DNA of 64,000 bases from Treponema sp. (GCA_016296575.1 JAEDJA010000002.1:1-64000); one strand, 5' to 3'; numbered from the stretch's first letter, positions 25,998 to 35,632 are shown. Notes: generated from the letters alone by a model not told the origin. Numbers and translations: made by a program.

Positions 25998-26703
25998 TCT
26001 TACAAAAAAATTCGGTGACAATATAATTCTCAACGATGTATCAGAACACATCAATAAAGGTGAAAAAATCGTAATTATCGGACCTTCAGGAGCCGGAAAA
26101 AGTACTTTTCTCCGATGCCTGAATATGCTTGAAACTCCAGATTCAGGAAACATCTTTTTTAATGGTGTTGATGTAACCGACCAAAATACAAATATTGATA
26201 CCGTAAGACAGAAAATGAGTATGGTATTCCAGCACTTCAATCTGTTTCCACACCTGAGTGTTCTTCACAATATTACTCTTGCACCCATTACACTAAAGCT
26301 CCAGTCAAAAGAAGAAGCAGAGAAAAAAGCCCGTGAACTTCTGGCCAGAGTAGATTTACTGGACAAAGCAGATGCTTACCCTTCAAGTCTTTCTGGAGGA
26401 CAGAAACAGCGTATTGCCATTGTCCGTTCTTTAGCCATGAATCCGGATGTAATACTTTTTGATGAACCAACATCAGCCCTGGACCCTGAAATGGTAGGTG
26501 AAGTTCTTAATGTAATGAAAGATCTTGCCAACGACGGTATGACAATGGTTGTTGTTTCCCACGAAATGGGATTTGCCCGTGAGGTAGCAGACCGTGTTTG
26601 GTTCATGTATGGTGGAAAAATTGCAGAACAAGGTACTCCATACGAAATTTTTAACAATCCTAAAACTGAAAGATTGCAGCAATTTCTGGATTCTGTACTA
26701 TAA
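25981..26703 (+). CDS. Polar amino-acid ABC transporter ATPase
   Basis: Protein of 240 residues starting at GTG inside the permease gene (17-nt overlap). It has Walker A (GPSGAGKST), the Q-loop ([10 protein letters not shown]), signature LSGGQKQR, Walker B ([11 protein letters not shown]) and the H-loop (VVSHEMGF). The high match to GlnQ/HisP-type ATPases fixes the transporter as a polar amino-acid importer; the substrate is not identified. Confidence 0.92.
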   Translation: MIDVRNLTKKFGDNIILNDVSEHINKGEKIVIIGPSGAGKSTFLRCLNMLETPDSGNIFFNGVDVTDQNTNIDTVRQKMSMVFQHFNLFPHLSVLHNITLAPITLKLQSKEEAEKKARELLARVDLLDKADAYPSSLSGGQKQRIAIVRSLAMNPDVILFDEPTSALDPEMVGEVLNVMKDLANDGMTMVVVSHEMGFAREVADRVWFMYGGKIAEQGTPYEIFNNPKTERLQQFLDSVL

Positions 26704-26737
26704 AACATGGTAATTTCGTTAAAACTACCATGTTTTT
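26702..26737 (+). terminator. Terminator of the ABC transporter operon
   Basis: AAAACATGGTA and TACCATGTTTT pair around a 13-nt loop, with a T-run. It begins inside the stop codon of the ATPase gene. Confidence 0.75.
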
Positions 26738-26923
26738 CTACCATATTGTAAAATTCCAATTAAAAAAAATACTAAATTTCAAAATTTTCTAAAAAATTTT
26801 TATTTACAGGTACCCCCCTATAAAGTAATATTTAGACATAAGCTGAACAAGCAATTCACCTGGTACCATCCAGTATCTATAAGCGTTGCTCTAATCGGCT
26901 TGAGTTTATCGAGGGGTTATCAA
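26738..26923. other. AT-rich intergenic sequence, no gene
   Basis: Together with the terminator and repeat copy C this makes a 373-bp gap between convergent operons. I see no reading frame of note. A short TTGAGTTTATCGAGG stretch (about 26900-26915) looks like a fragment of the mosaic repeat family. Confidence 0.4.
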
Positions 26924-27046
26924 AGGGGCTGTCCAATAAGTATGCATTACGGTGGTTGAGTTTATCGAAACCACCGTATATAGTGTAGCAGTCATTTCGA
27001 CGAGCTCAATGAGCGCTACACTCATTACTTTGGGGACAGTCCCTTT
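26924..27046. repeat. Palindromic mosaic repeat, copy C
   Basis: Starts GGGGCTGTCCAATAAGT, has the GGTGGTTGAG...CCACC module, then the GTGTAGC...GCTACAC module, and ends ACTTTGGGGACAGTCCC. It shares the layout of the first unit of copy A. Confidence 0.85.
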
Positions 27047-27076
27047 ACTTTTTAAAAGCATTTAATTTATCTGTTT

Positions 27077-28663
27077 TTACAAAAGACTTTCTGTAATTTT
27101 TGTACAGGCGTTTTCACCGTCCATTGCAGAAGACACAATTCCACCTGCATATCCACTTCCTTCACCACAAGGATATAGTCCTTTTAGTCCATTGCATTCC
27201 ATTGTATCCTTGTTTCTAAGAATTCTTACAGGTGTACTTGTTCTTGTTTCAATGGCAATCATTAATGCATCTTTTGAAATAAAACCTTTCATGCTTTTAT
27301 TGAAATCTTCAAAACCCTGTTTAAGCCTGCTGGAAATACATGACGGAAGCCATTGGTCCAAACGAGAGCTTTTAAGACCTGGAGTATAACTGGTTTTAGG
27401 AAAAGAAAGAGATTCTCGACCTTCAAGAAAATCAGTCATCATTTGAGCAGGCGCACTCTGGCCATCTCCCTGGGATTTTGCAAGACCTTCCAGATAAGTT
27501 CTGTAATAAAGTCCTGACAATGCTTTACATCCAGCTTTAATTGCCATTTCTTCAAATTCCTGTGGAATATCTTCAGGACGGGTTTCCACTACAATTGCTG
27601 CATTAGACCAGTTTGAATTACGTTTTGCAGCAGACATACCGTTTACAACAATTTCATTATCACTGGAACTGGAAGGAACAACAAATCCACCTGGGCACAT
27701 ACAGAAAGAATACACTCCCCTTTCTTTCACCTGAGTAACCAGCCGGTATTCAGCAGCCCCCATTCCTGTTTTTCCATGAAGCTGAATTCTATCAATCAAT
27801 TCTCTTGGATGCTCAACCCGAACTCCGATGGCAAAAGTTTTTGCTTCAAGACTTTCTGGATCTTCCTTTGCCAGCATCTGATAAACATCCGAAGCTGAGT
27901 GGCCTGTAGCAAGAAGAATTGCATCTCCTGTGAACCTTGATAAATCTCCAGTCTTTACATTTTCGCAGATTACACCTTTTACCCGATTCCCTTCTTTTAC
28001 AAGACCTGTAACTTTTTCACCAAAATGGAACTCTCCTCCCAGCTCAATAATTGCATTTCTCATATTATTGATTACAAGAGGAAGTTTATCTGTACCAATG
28101 TGAGGATGTGCGTCAGTCTGAATTTTGGGATCAGCACCAAAATGTGCAAATATAGCAAGAATTTTGGAAATATTACCACGTTTGTTGCTTCTGGTATAAA
28201 GCTTGCCATCTGAAAAAGTACCAGCCCCACCTTCACCAAAACAATAATTTGAATCAGAATTTACCTTTTTCTGTGTTGATATAAGGGCAATATCCTTTCT
28301 GCGCTGAAAAGTCATTTCTCCCCTTTCAATTACTACCGGTTTTATACCCTTTTCAAGAAGTTTCAGAGCACCAAAAAGACCGGCAGGACCTGCTCCAACA
28401 ATAATTACACTGTGCTTACCATCGGCTTTTTTCCATTCAGGAAGACGGCCGTTCACCAAAGCTTCATCTTCACCATTTTCAAATACTTTATAGCGTAGAA
28501 AAATTTTTACACGTCCTTTTCTTGCGTCCACTGAACGTTTTTCAAGAACAGCTTTATATCCTGTAACAAGTCCAAGCTTTTTGCATTCAATTGAGATCAA
28601 TTTTCCAAGAAGACTGTCGTTTTTCTCATCTTCAGGTTTTATAGTAAGCGTAATTGTTTTCAT
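27077..28663 (-). CDS. FAD-dependent dehydrogenase of COG2509 type
   Basis: Protein of 528 residues. A short N-terminal domain (about 1-85) precedes a Rossmann FAD-binding motif VIIVGAGPAGLFGALKL near residue 87, then the GYCFGEGG-like segment (NYCFGEGGAGTFSDGKLYT), a family hallmark, and a C-terminal GLYPCGEGSGYAGGI motif. This group is widespread in anaerobes and its substrate is not known. An AGG lies 7 nt before the ATG. Confidence 0.85.
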   Translation of the reverse strand: MKTITLTIKPEDEKNDSLLGKLISIECKKLGLVTGYKAVLEKRSVDARKGRVKIFLRYKVFENGEDEALVNGRLPEWKKADGKHSVIIVGAGPAGLFGALKLLEKGIKPVVIERGEMTFQRRKDIALISTQKKVNSDSNYCFGEGGAGTFSDGKLYTRSNKRGNISKILAIFAHFGADPKIQTDAHPHIGTDKLPLVINNMRNAIIELGGEFHFGEKVTGLVKEGNRVKGVICENVKTGDLSRFTGDAILLATGHSASDVYQMLAKEDPESLEAKTFAIGVRVEHPRELIDRIQLHGKTGMGAAEYRLVTQVKERGVYSFCMCPGGFVVPSSSSDNEIVVNGMSAAKRNSNWSNAAIVVETRPEDIPQEFEEMAIKAGCKALSGLYYRTYLEGLAKSQGDGQSAPAQMMTDFLEGRESLSFPKTSYTPGLKSSRLDQWLPSCISSRLKQGFEDFNKSMKGFISKDALMIAIETRTSTPVRILRNKDTMECNGLKGLYPCGEGSGYAGGIVSSAMDGENACTKITESLL

Positions 28664-28690
28664 AGTAGGCCTGTTAAATCATCCAGTAAA

Positions 28691-29287
28691 TTATCGCATC
28701 ATTGCGCCGTCGTGAACTTTTTTAGCAGTTTCTTCACCACACAAAATACGTACAAGCTCAATTGAAAACTCTTCAGAAGCACCAGGGCCACGTCCTGTAA
28801 CCAGATTTCCGTCTGTAACAAAAGGAACGTTTTCGCAGAGAGTTGAATCTTCCAGTTTTTCAAGATCCTCCACAGCTTCTTCGCAACCAGGATAACAGGT
28901 CCAGTTTTTACCCTTAAGAATGTCTGTTTTTGAAAGTACAAAGGCAGGACTTGCGCAGATAGCACCTACAAGTTTATTGCTGTCAAACATTTTCTGGAGG
29001 AATGCCAGTACAGTTTCATTGATTGAAAGGTTCTTGGCACCGTTTGATCCACCTGGGCAAACAACACAGTCAGGAAGATTGTTTTCAAAAGTGGCCTTAA
29101 ATTCATCAAAGCTCATATCGGTACAAATCCTGACATTATGTGAGCTTTCGGCCATTTTTGGATCTTTCATAGTAGCACTTGGCACTGCAACGGTAGTAAC
29201 CTCAACACCACCACGGCGCAGGTAATCAACAGGGCTTAATGCCTCAATATCTTCAAATCCATCTGAAAAAAAAACAACTGCTTTCAT
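28691..29287 (-). CDS. DJ-1/PfpI family protein (YajL-like)
   Basis: Protein of 198 residues in the DJ-1 superfamily. The reactive-nucleophile segment reads VGAICASPAFVL, with the Cys about residue 110 at the nucleophile elbow. The opening FFSDGFEDIEALSPVDYLRR supplies the conserved Glu. Members include glyoxalase-like and protein-repair enzymes. A GGAGG ribosome-binding site precedes the start. The gene lies about 28 nt upstream of the COG2509 gene and may be co-transcribed. Confidence 0.88.
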   Translation of the reverse strand: MKAVVFFSDGFEDIEALSPVDYLRRGGVEVTTVAVPSATMKDPKMAESSHNVRICTDMSFDEFKATFENNLPDCVVCPGGSNGAKNLSINETVLAFLQKMFDSNKLVGAICASPAFVLSKTDILKGKNWTCYPGCEEAVEDLEKLEDSTLCENVPFVTDGNLVTGRGPGASEEFSIELVRILCGEETAKKVHDGAMMR

Positions 29288-29364
29288 AGTTCCTCCGGTT
29301 GCCCATTCAGACGAGCAAACAAATGATTTTCTTTTTCTATATTATATGGTAAAATTATAATAAT

Positions 29365-30615
29365 ATGAAGAACGTATTGATTGTGGACGCTCATCCGCTT
29401 TTCCGCGACTTTATTAAAGATAAGCTGTCTTCCGACAAGGTAAACATCATTACCGCCACCGAAAAACGTGATGCTTTCACAAAGATGATTACAACTCTAC
29501 CTTCCCTCATCATCATTGATAGAAAAACTGAGGAAATGGAAACAGATTTTCTCCTCAAGAAGATTAATGATCCAAACACAGCTTCAATTCCAATCATTAT
29601 TTCAGGTCCTCTAATTGACCGTTCTCAGATTTCCTACCTTGCAAGATATGGAGTTGTAAAGTATTTTACAAAACCTATTAAATTCGACGTTCTTTTTGAA
29701 TCCATCGCACAGATTCTTCATCTGCCAATTTACATGGATATTACACCTTGTGTTCTGGACATTCACCGAAACGGAAATGTTATCTTCATTGAAGTTGCAC
29801 AGGGTCTTAACCGGGAAAAGCTGGCTCTTATGAAGTTCAAACTGGCCGAAATGGTAGAAAGATCGGGCATTGATATTCCAAAAGTTATTATTATGATGAC
29901 TAACCTGGATCTTTCCTTTATTGACGGTCTGAACCTGGAATATCTGATTGATAACGTTCTTGCCACTCCAAAACTGCATCCCAAAAATGTTAAGGTACTT
30001 TCGCTTAGTCCTTTTGTAAAAGAACTGATTGACGGCCACAAGGCATATTCCGAAATTGAAGTAACCAACAACCTTACCAGAATCCTTACTTCACTTGTTG
30101 ATTCAAGCGTTACTTCCAGCGTTTCAGACCTTATTACCGACAATATTCTCACTCAGTCTGCCAGTTCCGATGATGACAGTTCTTCCATTGAAACAAGATT
30201 CTACTCTGATAACGGTTCTATTCCTGACGAAAACAATATGGGAGCTGTTTTCCGGGTTGCAATAATCGATCCATACTCAAAAACCGCAGAACTTTCTCAG
30301 AAAACTTATGAATCGGTTGGTGCCACTACTGACGTTTTCAACTCAGGCATTCTATTCCTTAAGAATTTTGAAGCCGGAAAATATGACCTGGTATTGCTGG
30401 ACGTTCTTATGCCTGACAACACCGGTATGGAAATCCTTAAAACCATCAGAATGAAAGGTGATGGGGAAACTTCCACAATCGTTTATTCTGCAAGCACACA
30501 GCGTGACCTGGTAGTTCAGGTTTTGAGCATGGGAGCACAGGCTTTCCTTGTAAAACCACAAAAACCTCAGGTACTTCTTGAAAAGTCTATGGCTCTTCTG
30601 CACAAAGCAATCTAA
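29365..30615 (+). CDS. Response regulator with REC-STAS-REC layout
   Basis: Protein of 416 residues with a receiver domain at each end. The first (1-120) has IVDAHP, D52 in IIIDRK and the FTKP lysine. The second (about 296-416) has IIDPY, D346 in LLDVLMPD, YSAS and LVKP. The middle (about 123-245; VIIMMTNLDLSFIDGLNLEY) resembles a STAS domain. A Ser/Asp-rich linker (about 248-290) joins it to the second receiver. No output DNA-binding domain is present, so it probably acts by protein contact. No Shine-Dalgarno is seen; TAAAAT lies 9 nt before the start. It overlaps no neighbour but may be followed in operon by the phosphatase. Confidence 0.75.
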   Translation: MKNVLIVDAHPLFRDFIKDKLSSDKVNIITATEKRDAFTKMITTLPSLIIIDRKTEEMETDFLLKKINDPNTASIPIIISGPLIDRSQISYLARYGVVKYFTKPIKFDVLFESIAQILHLPIYMDITPCVLDIHRNGNVIFIEVAQGLNREKLALMKFKLAEMVERSGIDIPKVIIMMTNLDLSFIDGLNLEYLIDNVLATPKLHPKNVKVLSLSPFVKELIDGHKAYSEIEVTNNLTRILTSLVDSSVTSSVSDLITDNILTQSASSDDDSSSIETRFYSDNGSIPDENNMGAVFRVAIIDPYSKTAELSQKTYESVGATTDVFNSGILFLKNFEAGKYDLVLLDVLMPDNTGMEILKTIRMKGDGETSTIVYSASTQRDLVVQVLSMGAQAFLVKPQKPQVLLEKSMALLHKAI

Positions 30616-30626
30616 GGAAACTCCAG

Positions 30627-31469
30627 ATGATTATTCCACTTACAAAGGACTCGCTGCCACCCTTCAAGGCTAATTTTCATACTCATTCTGATTTTTGTGA
30701 CGGAAAAAACACTCTTGCCGAAATGGCCAAGGCTGCCTTTGAAAAAGGATTCACACATCTTGGATTTTCCTCCCACGCTATATTTCCTTTTGCCGGATTC
30801 TGGCACATTCCACTGGATAAATATCAGGCCTACCAAGATGAAATTAACCGCTTAAAAGATGAATACAAAGGCCGAATGGAAATTTTCATGGGATTTGAAG
30901 CAGACTGGCTTCCTCCTGCCGCAGCACCGAAAAAAAACATGTATTCAAAATGGAAACCCGATTATCTTATTGGTTCAGTTCATTACGTTTCCAGTCCAAA
31001 GGGATTAGCTTCTGTTGATCACCGTACTGAAATGGTAAAAAAAGGAATTGACTTGATTTTTGATGGTGACGGCCGCAAGATGGTGCAGGCTTATTTTGAA
31101 GCAGAAAGAAGCATGCTTGAAACCTGCAGCTTTGATATTCTTGCCCACCCTGATCTTGTAAGAAAACGAAACAGTGAACTTTCTTTTTTTGATGAAAACG
31201 AAGAATGGTATAAAAAGGAACTGGAGCTTACTGCCAACGCCATTGCAAAGGCCAAAGTGATTGTGGAAATAAACACCGGAGCCATTGTTAGAGGATCCAT
31301 GAACGATGTTTACCCATCCGCCACATTTCTTTCCATGCTGAAAGAGCGGAACGTTCCTATATGCATAAACAGTGATGCTCACACAATACAGAATATTGAC
31401 GGTGCATTCGAAAGAGGTGTGAAAGCGGCATTAAAAGCAGGCTACACAGAACTTACATACCCTTGCTAA
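30627..31469 (+). CDS. Histidinol-phosphatase (PHP family)
   Basis: Protein of 280 residues of the PHP superfamily with the metal-binding motifs FHTHSDFCDG near the N-terminus, LGFSSHA, GFEADW, GSVHYV, and NSDAH at the end. The size and motif set match HisJ/HisK-type histidinol-phosphate phosphatase, the penultimate step of histidine synthesis. No other his genes are in the window, so assignment to histidine synthesis rests on the family. It follows the regulator gene by 11 nt. Confidence 0.8.
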   Translation: MIIPLTKDSLPPFKANFHTHSDFCDGKNTLAEMAKAAFEKGFTHLGFSSHAIFPFAGFWHIPLDKYQAYQDEINRLKDEYKGRMEIFMGFEADWLPPAAAPKKNMYSKWKPDYLIGSVHYVSSPKGLASVDHRTEMVKKGIDLIFDGDGRKMVQAYFEAERSMLETCSFDILAHPDLVRKRNSELSFFDENEEWYKKELELTANAIAKAKVIVEINTGAIVRGSMNDVYPSATFLSMLKERNVPICINSDAHTIQNIDGAFERGVKAALKAGYTELTYPC

Positions 31470-31477
31470 AAGAAAAC

Positions 31478-31506
31478 GGCGCCCGCATATGGAGCGCTTT
31501 TTTTTA
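31478..31506 (+). terminator. Terminator of the histidinol-phosphatase gene
   Basis: GGCGCCC-N7-GAGCGC followed by an eight-T run. Its sequence is a near copy, in opposite orientation, of the terminator of the convergent DksA-like gene. Confidence 0.75.
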
Positions 31507-31531
31507 TTGTTTTCCGTATATACGTGCATAA

Positions 31532-31560
31532 AAAAATAGGCGCTCCATATACGAGCGCCT
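31532..31560 (-). terminator. Terminator of the DksA-like gene
   Basis: AGGCGCTC and GAGCGCCT form an 8-bp stem with a T-run on the minus strand, homologous to the neighbouring plus-strand terminator. Confidence 0.75.
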
Positions 31561-31573
31561 ATTCTTCATATTA

Positions 31574-31930
31574 TTATCGGAATCTTCTTTCCTGGGCGCT
31601 GGCACAACCTACACACATAAGGCTGTATGGAAGTGCTTCAAGGCGTTCCACTGGGATTTCTTTACCACAAACTACACATTTTCCGTATTTACCTGTGTAG
31701 ATTCGTTCCAGAGCGTTGTCAATCATCTGGAGACGTTTGGCATCCTGTGATCCAAGGGATGTAAGAAGAGTTCGGTCAATTGCATCAGATGCAACATCAA
31801 CTTCATCTCCACTTTCTACTGTTTTTACAAGATCCTTCATATCATCATTCTGAGAAGCAAGTGATTCAAGCAGAGCTTTTTTTTGTTCCAGAAGATTCTG
31901 TTTCATATTTTCTAAAAATTTCTCATCCAT
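31574..31930 (-). CDS. DksA/TraR-family zinc-finger protein
   Basis: Protein of 118 residues. A helical pair at 1-80 precedes a four-Cys zinc finger (YGKCVVCGKEIPVERLEALP and then MCVGCASAQERR). DksA-type proteins bind the RNA polymerase secondary channel and modulate transcription. The start at MDEKFLENM is preferred, with a GG-rich ribosome-binding site; a frame reaches 33 bp further up. Confidence 0.85.
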   Translation of the reverse strand: MDEKFLENMKQNLLEQKKALLESLASQNDDMKDLVKTVESGDEVDVASDAIDRTLLTSLGSQDAKRLQMIDNALERIYTGKYGKCVVCGKEIPVERLEALPYSLMCVGCASAQERRFR

Positions 31931-32108
31931 TTTTTTCCATCCATTTTGCAAAAATTTGACCACTTTTTGTTACGATTTCTGATCTGGTGAGCAAGGCAGA
32001 CCTGGGTCAGTTGCTAATATATTTAGTTTTGTATATACTAATATAAGAGCAAATTCCCGAAAAAACAACAAAATTCGTATCAAAAATGGGAAAATTCTAG
32101 GAGCACAA

Positions 32109-32327
32109 ATGGCTAAAGAACAGGCTATTGAAGTTGAAGGTGTTGTAAAAGAAGCCCTTCCAAACACTACTTTCAGAGTTGAATTGCAGAATGGTCACAT
32201 TATTCTGGCTCATCTTTCAGGAAAAATGCGTAAACACTATATCCGTATCGTTCCTGGTGACAGTGTAAAAGTTGAACTTTCACCTTATGACTTGAACAAA
32301 GGTCGCATCATCTTCCGTCAGAAGTAA
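32109..32327 (+). CDS. infA: Translation initiation factor IF-1
   Basis: Protein of 72 residues, an S1-like OB fold: begins [20 protein letters not shown], contains [20 protein letters not shown] and ends [15 protein letters not shown]-1 sits in the ribosomal A site during initiation. AGGAG lies 6 nt upstream of the ATG. It is a single gene here, not in a ribosomal protein operon. Confidence 0.97.
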   Translation: MAKEQAIEVEGVVKEALPNTTFRVELQNGHIILAHLSGKMRKHYIRIVPGDSVKVELSPYDLNKGRIIFRQK

Positions 32328-32364
32328 GCGACTGGCTTAGCCGGGAAACGATTTTTTCTTTATC

Positions 32365-32391
32365 GAGCAGCCCGGCTGCTCTTTATTTTTT
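32365..32391 (+). terminator. Terminator of infA
   Basis: GAGCAGCC and GGCTGCTC form a stem around a single base, followed by TTTATTTTTTT. Confidence 0.75.
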
Positions 32392-32424
32392 TAACTGTAT
32401 TTTTTTTACATATAGGAGTTTATT

Positions 32425-33657
32425 ATGACACTATTTGAAGATTTGAAATGGCGTGGTCTTATTAAAGACATTGCAGGAGAAGAATCAGACTTGCAGAAAA
32501 CCCTGGACGGTGCAGCATTTTCTTTCTATTGGGGAACAGATCCTACAGCAGATTCACTTCACTTAGGTCATTATTCATCTTTGTGTATGGCAAAACGTCT
32601 TGCCAACGCCGGACACCATCCTATTCTTCTTTGCGGTGGAGCAACAGGCCGCATAGGGGATCCTCGTCCTACAGCAGAACGTGAAATCATTTCTGAAGAA
32701 AAGGTAACTGCAAATATTAACGGCATCCGTTCACAGATTACACGTCTTGTTCCAACTGCAGAACTTGTAGACAATTACGACTGGATGAAAGGCTACGAAT
32801 TCCTGAACTTCCTCCGTGACATTGGTAAGTACATCAATGTAAACTACATGCTGGATAAAGACATTATCCGCCGCCGATTGGAAACTGGAATCACTTTTGC
32901 AGAATTCTCTTACATGCTCCTTCAGGGATATGACTTTCTTCATCTTTTTGAAGCTAAAAACTGTATCATGCAGGTAGCCGGTTCAGACCAGTGGGGAAAC
33001 ATTACAACTGGTGTTGATCTTATCCGCAAGAAGCTTGATAAAACAGCATACGCATTCACAATGCCACTTATCCTTGACTCAACAGGAAAGAAATTCGGTA
33101 AATCTGAAGGAAATGCTCTCTGGCTTGATAAAGATAAGACAAGTCCTTACGAAATCTACCAGTACCTTATCAACACAGACGACGGAAAAGTTGAAGAATA
33201 TCTTAAAGTATTCACATTCTTAAGCCGTGAAGAAATTGAAAAAATCATGGCAGAACAGAAAGAACATCCTGAAACACGCGTTGCACAGAAAACTCTTGCC
33301 TGGGAAGTTGTAAAAGATCTTCACGGAAAAGATGAAGCTGACAACGCTGTAAACGTTTCTGTAAAACTTTTCCAGGGTGATTTCTCAGGACTTTCAGTTG
33401 CAGACATTAAAACAGGTATGAAATCGGTACCAAGCTTTGATCTTAAAGAAGCTTCCCCTCTTATTGACGTTCTTGTAAACAATAAAATTGCTTCAAGCCG
33501 TCGTGAAGCCCGTGAATTCCTGAAGGCAAACGCTATTACAGTAAACGGAATTGTTGAAACTGATGAAAATAAGATTATAGGAAAAGAAACTGCTATCGGT
33601 GGCGAACTAGTAATTATCCGCCGCGGCAAGAAAAAGTACTACATAGGAAATTGCTGA
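32425..33657 (+). CDS. tyrS: Tyrosyl-tRNA synthetase
   Basis: Protein of 410 residues, class Ic. It has the HIGH-like motif (DSLHLGHYSS), the KMSKS-like motif (KKFGKSEGNA) and a C-terminal S4 RNA-binding domain (about 345-405). It charges tRNA-Tyr. It has AGGAG 8 nt before the ATG and is monocistronic, ending in a hairpin terminator. No T-box leader is evident. Confidence 0.95.
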   Translation: MTLFEDLKWRGLIKDIAGEESDLQKTLDGAAFSFYWGTDPTADSLHLGHYSSLCMAKRLANAGHHPILLCGGATGRIGDPRPTAEREIISEEKVTANINGIRSQITRLVPTAELVDNYDWMKGYEFLNFLRDIGKYINVNYMLDKDIIRRRLETGITFAEFSYMLLQGYDFLHLFEAKNCIMQVAGSDQWGNITTGVDLIRKKLDKTAYAFTMPLILDSTGKKFGKSEGNALWLDKDKTSPYEIYQYLINTDDGKVEEYLKVFTFLSREEIEKIMAEQKEHPETRVAQKTLAWEVVKDLHGKDEADNAVNVSVKLFQGDFSGLSVADIKTGMKSVPSFDLKEASPLIDVLVNNKIASSRREAREFLKANAITVNGIVETDENKIIGKETAIGGELVIIRRGKKKYYIGNC

Positions 33658-33659
33658 AA

Positions 33660-33712
33660 TTGCTACAGCAATTTCAATTAATAATTAATAATTAATAATA
33701 AATAATTAGTTA
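33660..33712. repeat. AT-rich tandem repeat after tyrS
   Basis: TTAATAATTAATAATTAATA-type tandem units immediately follow the tyrS stop. Similar runs follow the stops of three other genes (nptA-like, eda, nfnA-like). Unit period is about 8 nt. Confidence 0.5.
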
Positions 33713-33729
33713 ATTTTAGATTTCAAATT

Positions 33730-33778
33730 AAATCCGTTGATAAAGAAAATTACCTCTTTACAACGGATTTTTTTTCTG
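33730..33778 (+). terminator. Terminator of tyrS
   Basis: AAATCCGTTG and CAACGGATTT pair around a loop of about 21 nt, followed by a T-run. Confidence 0.75.
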
Positions 33779-33810
33779 AAAATCAAAGACACCCCACTCA
33801 CAAACAAAAA

Positions 33811-33914
33811 AGAGGATGTCCCAAAAGTAATGAGTGTAGCGCTCATTGACCCCTTCGACAAGCTCAGGGACCGTAAACTCAACCACCGTAATGCAATCTT
33901 ATTGGACAGCCCCC
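33811..33914. repeat. Palindromic mosaic repeat, copy D
   Basis: A variant with left end AGAGGATGTCCCAAAAGTAA and right end AATCTTATTGGACAGCCCCC. The interior has GTAGCGCTCATTGA fused to CCCTTCGACAAGCTCAGGGA, the widespread GTCGAAG-type palindromic motif, and a partial CTCAACCACC module. Confidence 0.8.
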
Positions 33915-33951
33915 AACTATTCACTATTCACTATTCATTATTCATTAATAA

Positions 33952-35610
33952 CTACTCCGTTTGTGCCAAAAGCTCTGAAATGCTGAAACAGTTGTCGCCG
34001 ATTTTTTCTATCTGGCGGGTCAGGTCTATGAACAGTAGTTCGGCTTTAACGTCGGCACCGCTTTCAAGACGCTTACGGGCAATTTTCTTAAGATTTTTTC
34101 GCCACAAGTCAATGGATTCTTCAAGCTCACGGGCCATGGCAAGTTTATCTTCATTCAGGTGCTTGTTGATATTGATGTGAATAAACTGCAGGAACTGACG
34201 GGCCAATTCTACATATGGAATCATCTGTTCCATATCATCCTGCTGGAATTTCATTTTCTTGGTTACGGAACGCTCAATAAGCATACCTGTGGTGTAACAG
34301 TTGTCACTCATATTTTCCAGGTCATCAACAATCTGAAGCATAATGGTCAGGTTATTTAACTGCTTCTGAGCCAACGGAAGATGTTCGCACTTAACAAGGT
34401 AACGTGTAATCTGCTCGTGCATCTGATCAACATAATCTTCTTCGCTGGTAAGCAAAGGCAGATGCTCTTCAACAAAGTTCTTGTCCCGTTTTGAAAAACC
34501 AATCTGGATACGATCGAACATGTTTGTTACAACGTCTGTCATATCGCTTATAGCCTTTTCTGCACTGATAACAAAGGATGTAAGACTTTCCTTTCCTGTA
34601 GTTTCGTGGAATTCCAGTTTGTAAGATGCGTTTTTCGATATTTCCTTGTCTTTTATAGCAAGCTGACTCAATTTTACAATCTGATCTACAAAAGGAATCA
34701 TTATCAATGTAGACAAAGCCTTGAAGATTGTGTGAAGCATTGAAATGCGGATTGCAATATTTGATGTTGCTCCACCAGGTGTACAGAAGGTAACCAGTTT
34801 AAGGAATGGTTCAAAGAAGATGATAGCCAGAAGGGTTCCCACAACGTTGAAAAGTACGTGAATGAAGGCAGATCGTTTTGCATCCTGACTTGTTCCCATT
34901 GCAGCAAGAACAGCATCAATTGTTGAACCAATATTACTTCCCAATGTAAGAGCGGCGGCAAATTCCCAGGAAATTGTGCCATTGTATGCCATGGTGATTA
35001 CGATTGCACTGAATGCTGAAGAAGAATGAAGAAGTGCTGTAATCAATGTACCAATAAGGAAGGCTATAAGAATTGAAACTATACCAAGTTCCTGAACACC
35101 TGAAAGCCAGGTGAGTTGGGATGCATCAAAACTGAAGCAATCTTTAAGCCAGTCCAGACCGATGAACAGAAGGCCGAATCCCATTAAAGATTCACAGATG
35201 TTTGCATATCTTCCTTTTTTTACTTTTGCCATAAAGTAGGCAATACCAAAAATAGGAATAGCAAAGGCTGAAATCTTAAAATTAAATCCGAAAATGGAAA
35301 CGATCCATGCAGTGATTGTAGTACCAATGTTGGCACCAAAAATAACACCAACCGACTGAGTCAGTGTAAGCAGTTCTGCATTAACAAAGGTAACAACCAT
35401 AACTGTAGTAGCCCCGGAAGACTGAATAATCATGGTAATAAAAAGACCTGTAAGAAGCCCTACAAAACGGTTACCTGCAAGAGTAGCCAGTGTGCGCTGG
35501 AGTTTTTCACCGGCACTTTTCTGGATACCATCACTCATCAGTTTCATGCCATAAAGCAAAAAGCCAAGAGCACCAACAAACTGAAGTATGGTGTTTATGA
35601 TACTTGTCAT
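33952..35610 (-). CDS. Na/Pi cotransporter family protein with PhoU-like tail
   Basis: Protein of 552 residues. About nine membrane segments in the first 370 residues include the two inverted QSS-type motifs (IIQSSGATTVMVV, and ALLHSSSAFSAIV) and GANIGTT. The C-terminal region (about 390-552) is a helical PhoU-like domain. NptA-type proteins couple sodium to phosphate uptake. The ATG has no Shine-Dalgarno; a TAAAAT ends 9 nt upstream. It follows kdgK through a terminator, so it is probably separately transcribed. Confidence 0.85.
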   Translation of the reverse strand: MTSIINTILQFVGALGFLLYGMKLMSDGIQKSAGEKLQRTLATLAGNRFVGLLTGLFITMIIQSSGATTVMVVTFVNAELLTLTQSVGVIFGANIGTTITAWIVSIFGFNFKISAFAIPIFGIAYFMAKVKKGRYANICESLMGFGLLFIGLDWLKDCFSFDASQLTWLSGVQELGIVSILIAFLIGTLITALLHSSSAFSAIVITMAYNGTISWEFAAALTLGSNIGSTIDAVLAAMGTSQDAKRSAFIHVLFNVVGTLLAIIFFEPFLKLVTFCTPGGATSNIAIRISMLHTIFKALSTLIMIPFVDQIVKLSQLAIKDKEISKNASYKLEFHETTGKESLTSFVISAEKAISDMTDVVTNMFDRIQIGFSKRDKNFVEEHLPLLTSEEDYVDQMHEQITRYLVKCEHLPLAQKQLNNLTIMLQIVDDLENMSDNCYTTGMLIERSVTKKMKFQQDDMEQMIPYVELARQFLQFIHININKHLNEDKLAMARELEESIDLWRKNLKKIARKRLESGADVKAELLFIDLTRQIEKIGDNCFSISELLAQTE

Positions 35611-35632
35611 AGTGACTGTATTTTACCATAAA

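Noticed and set aside
32392..32424. T-box leader before tyrS
   Set aside because: The gap is very short and has only the infA terminator; no T-box or specifier stem is visible.
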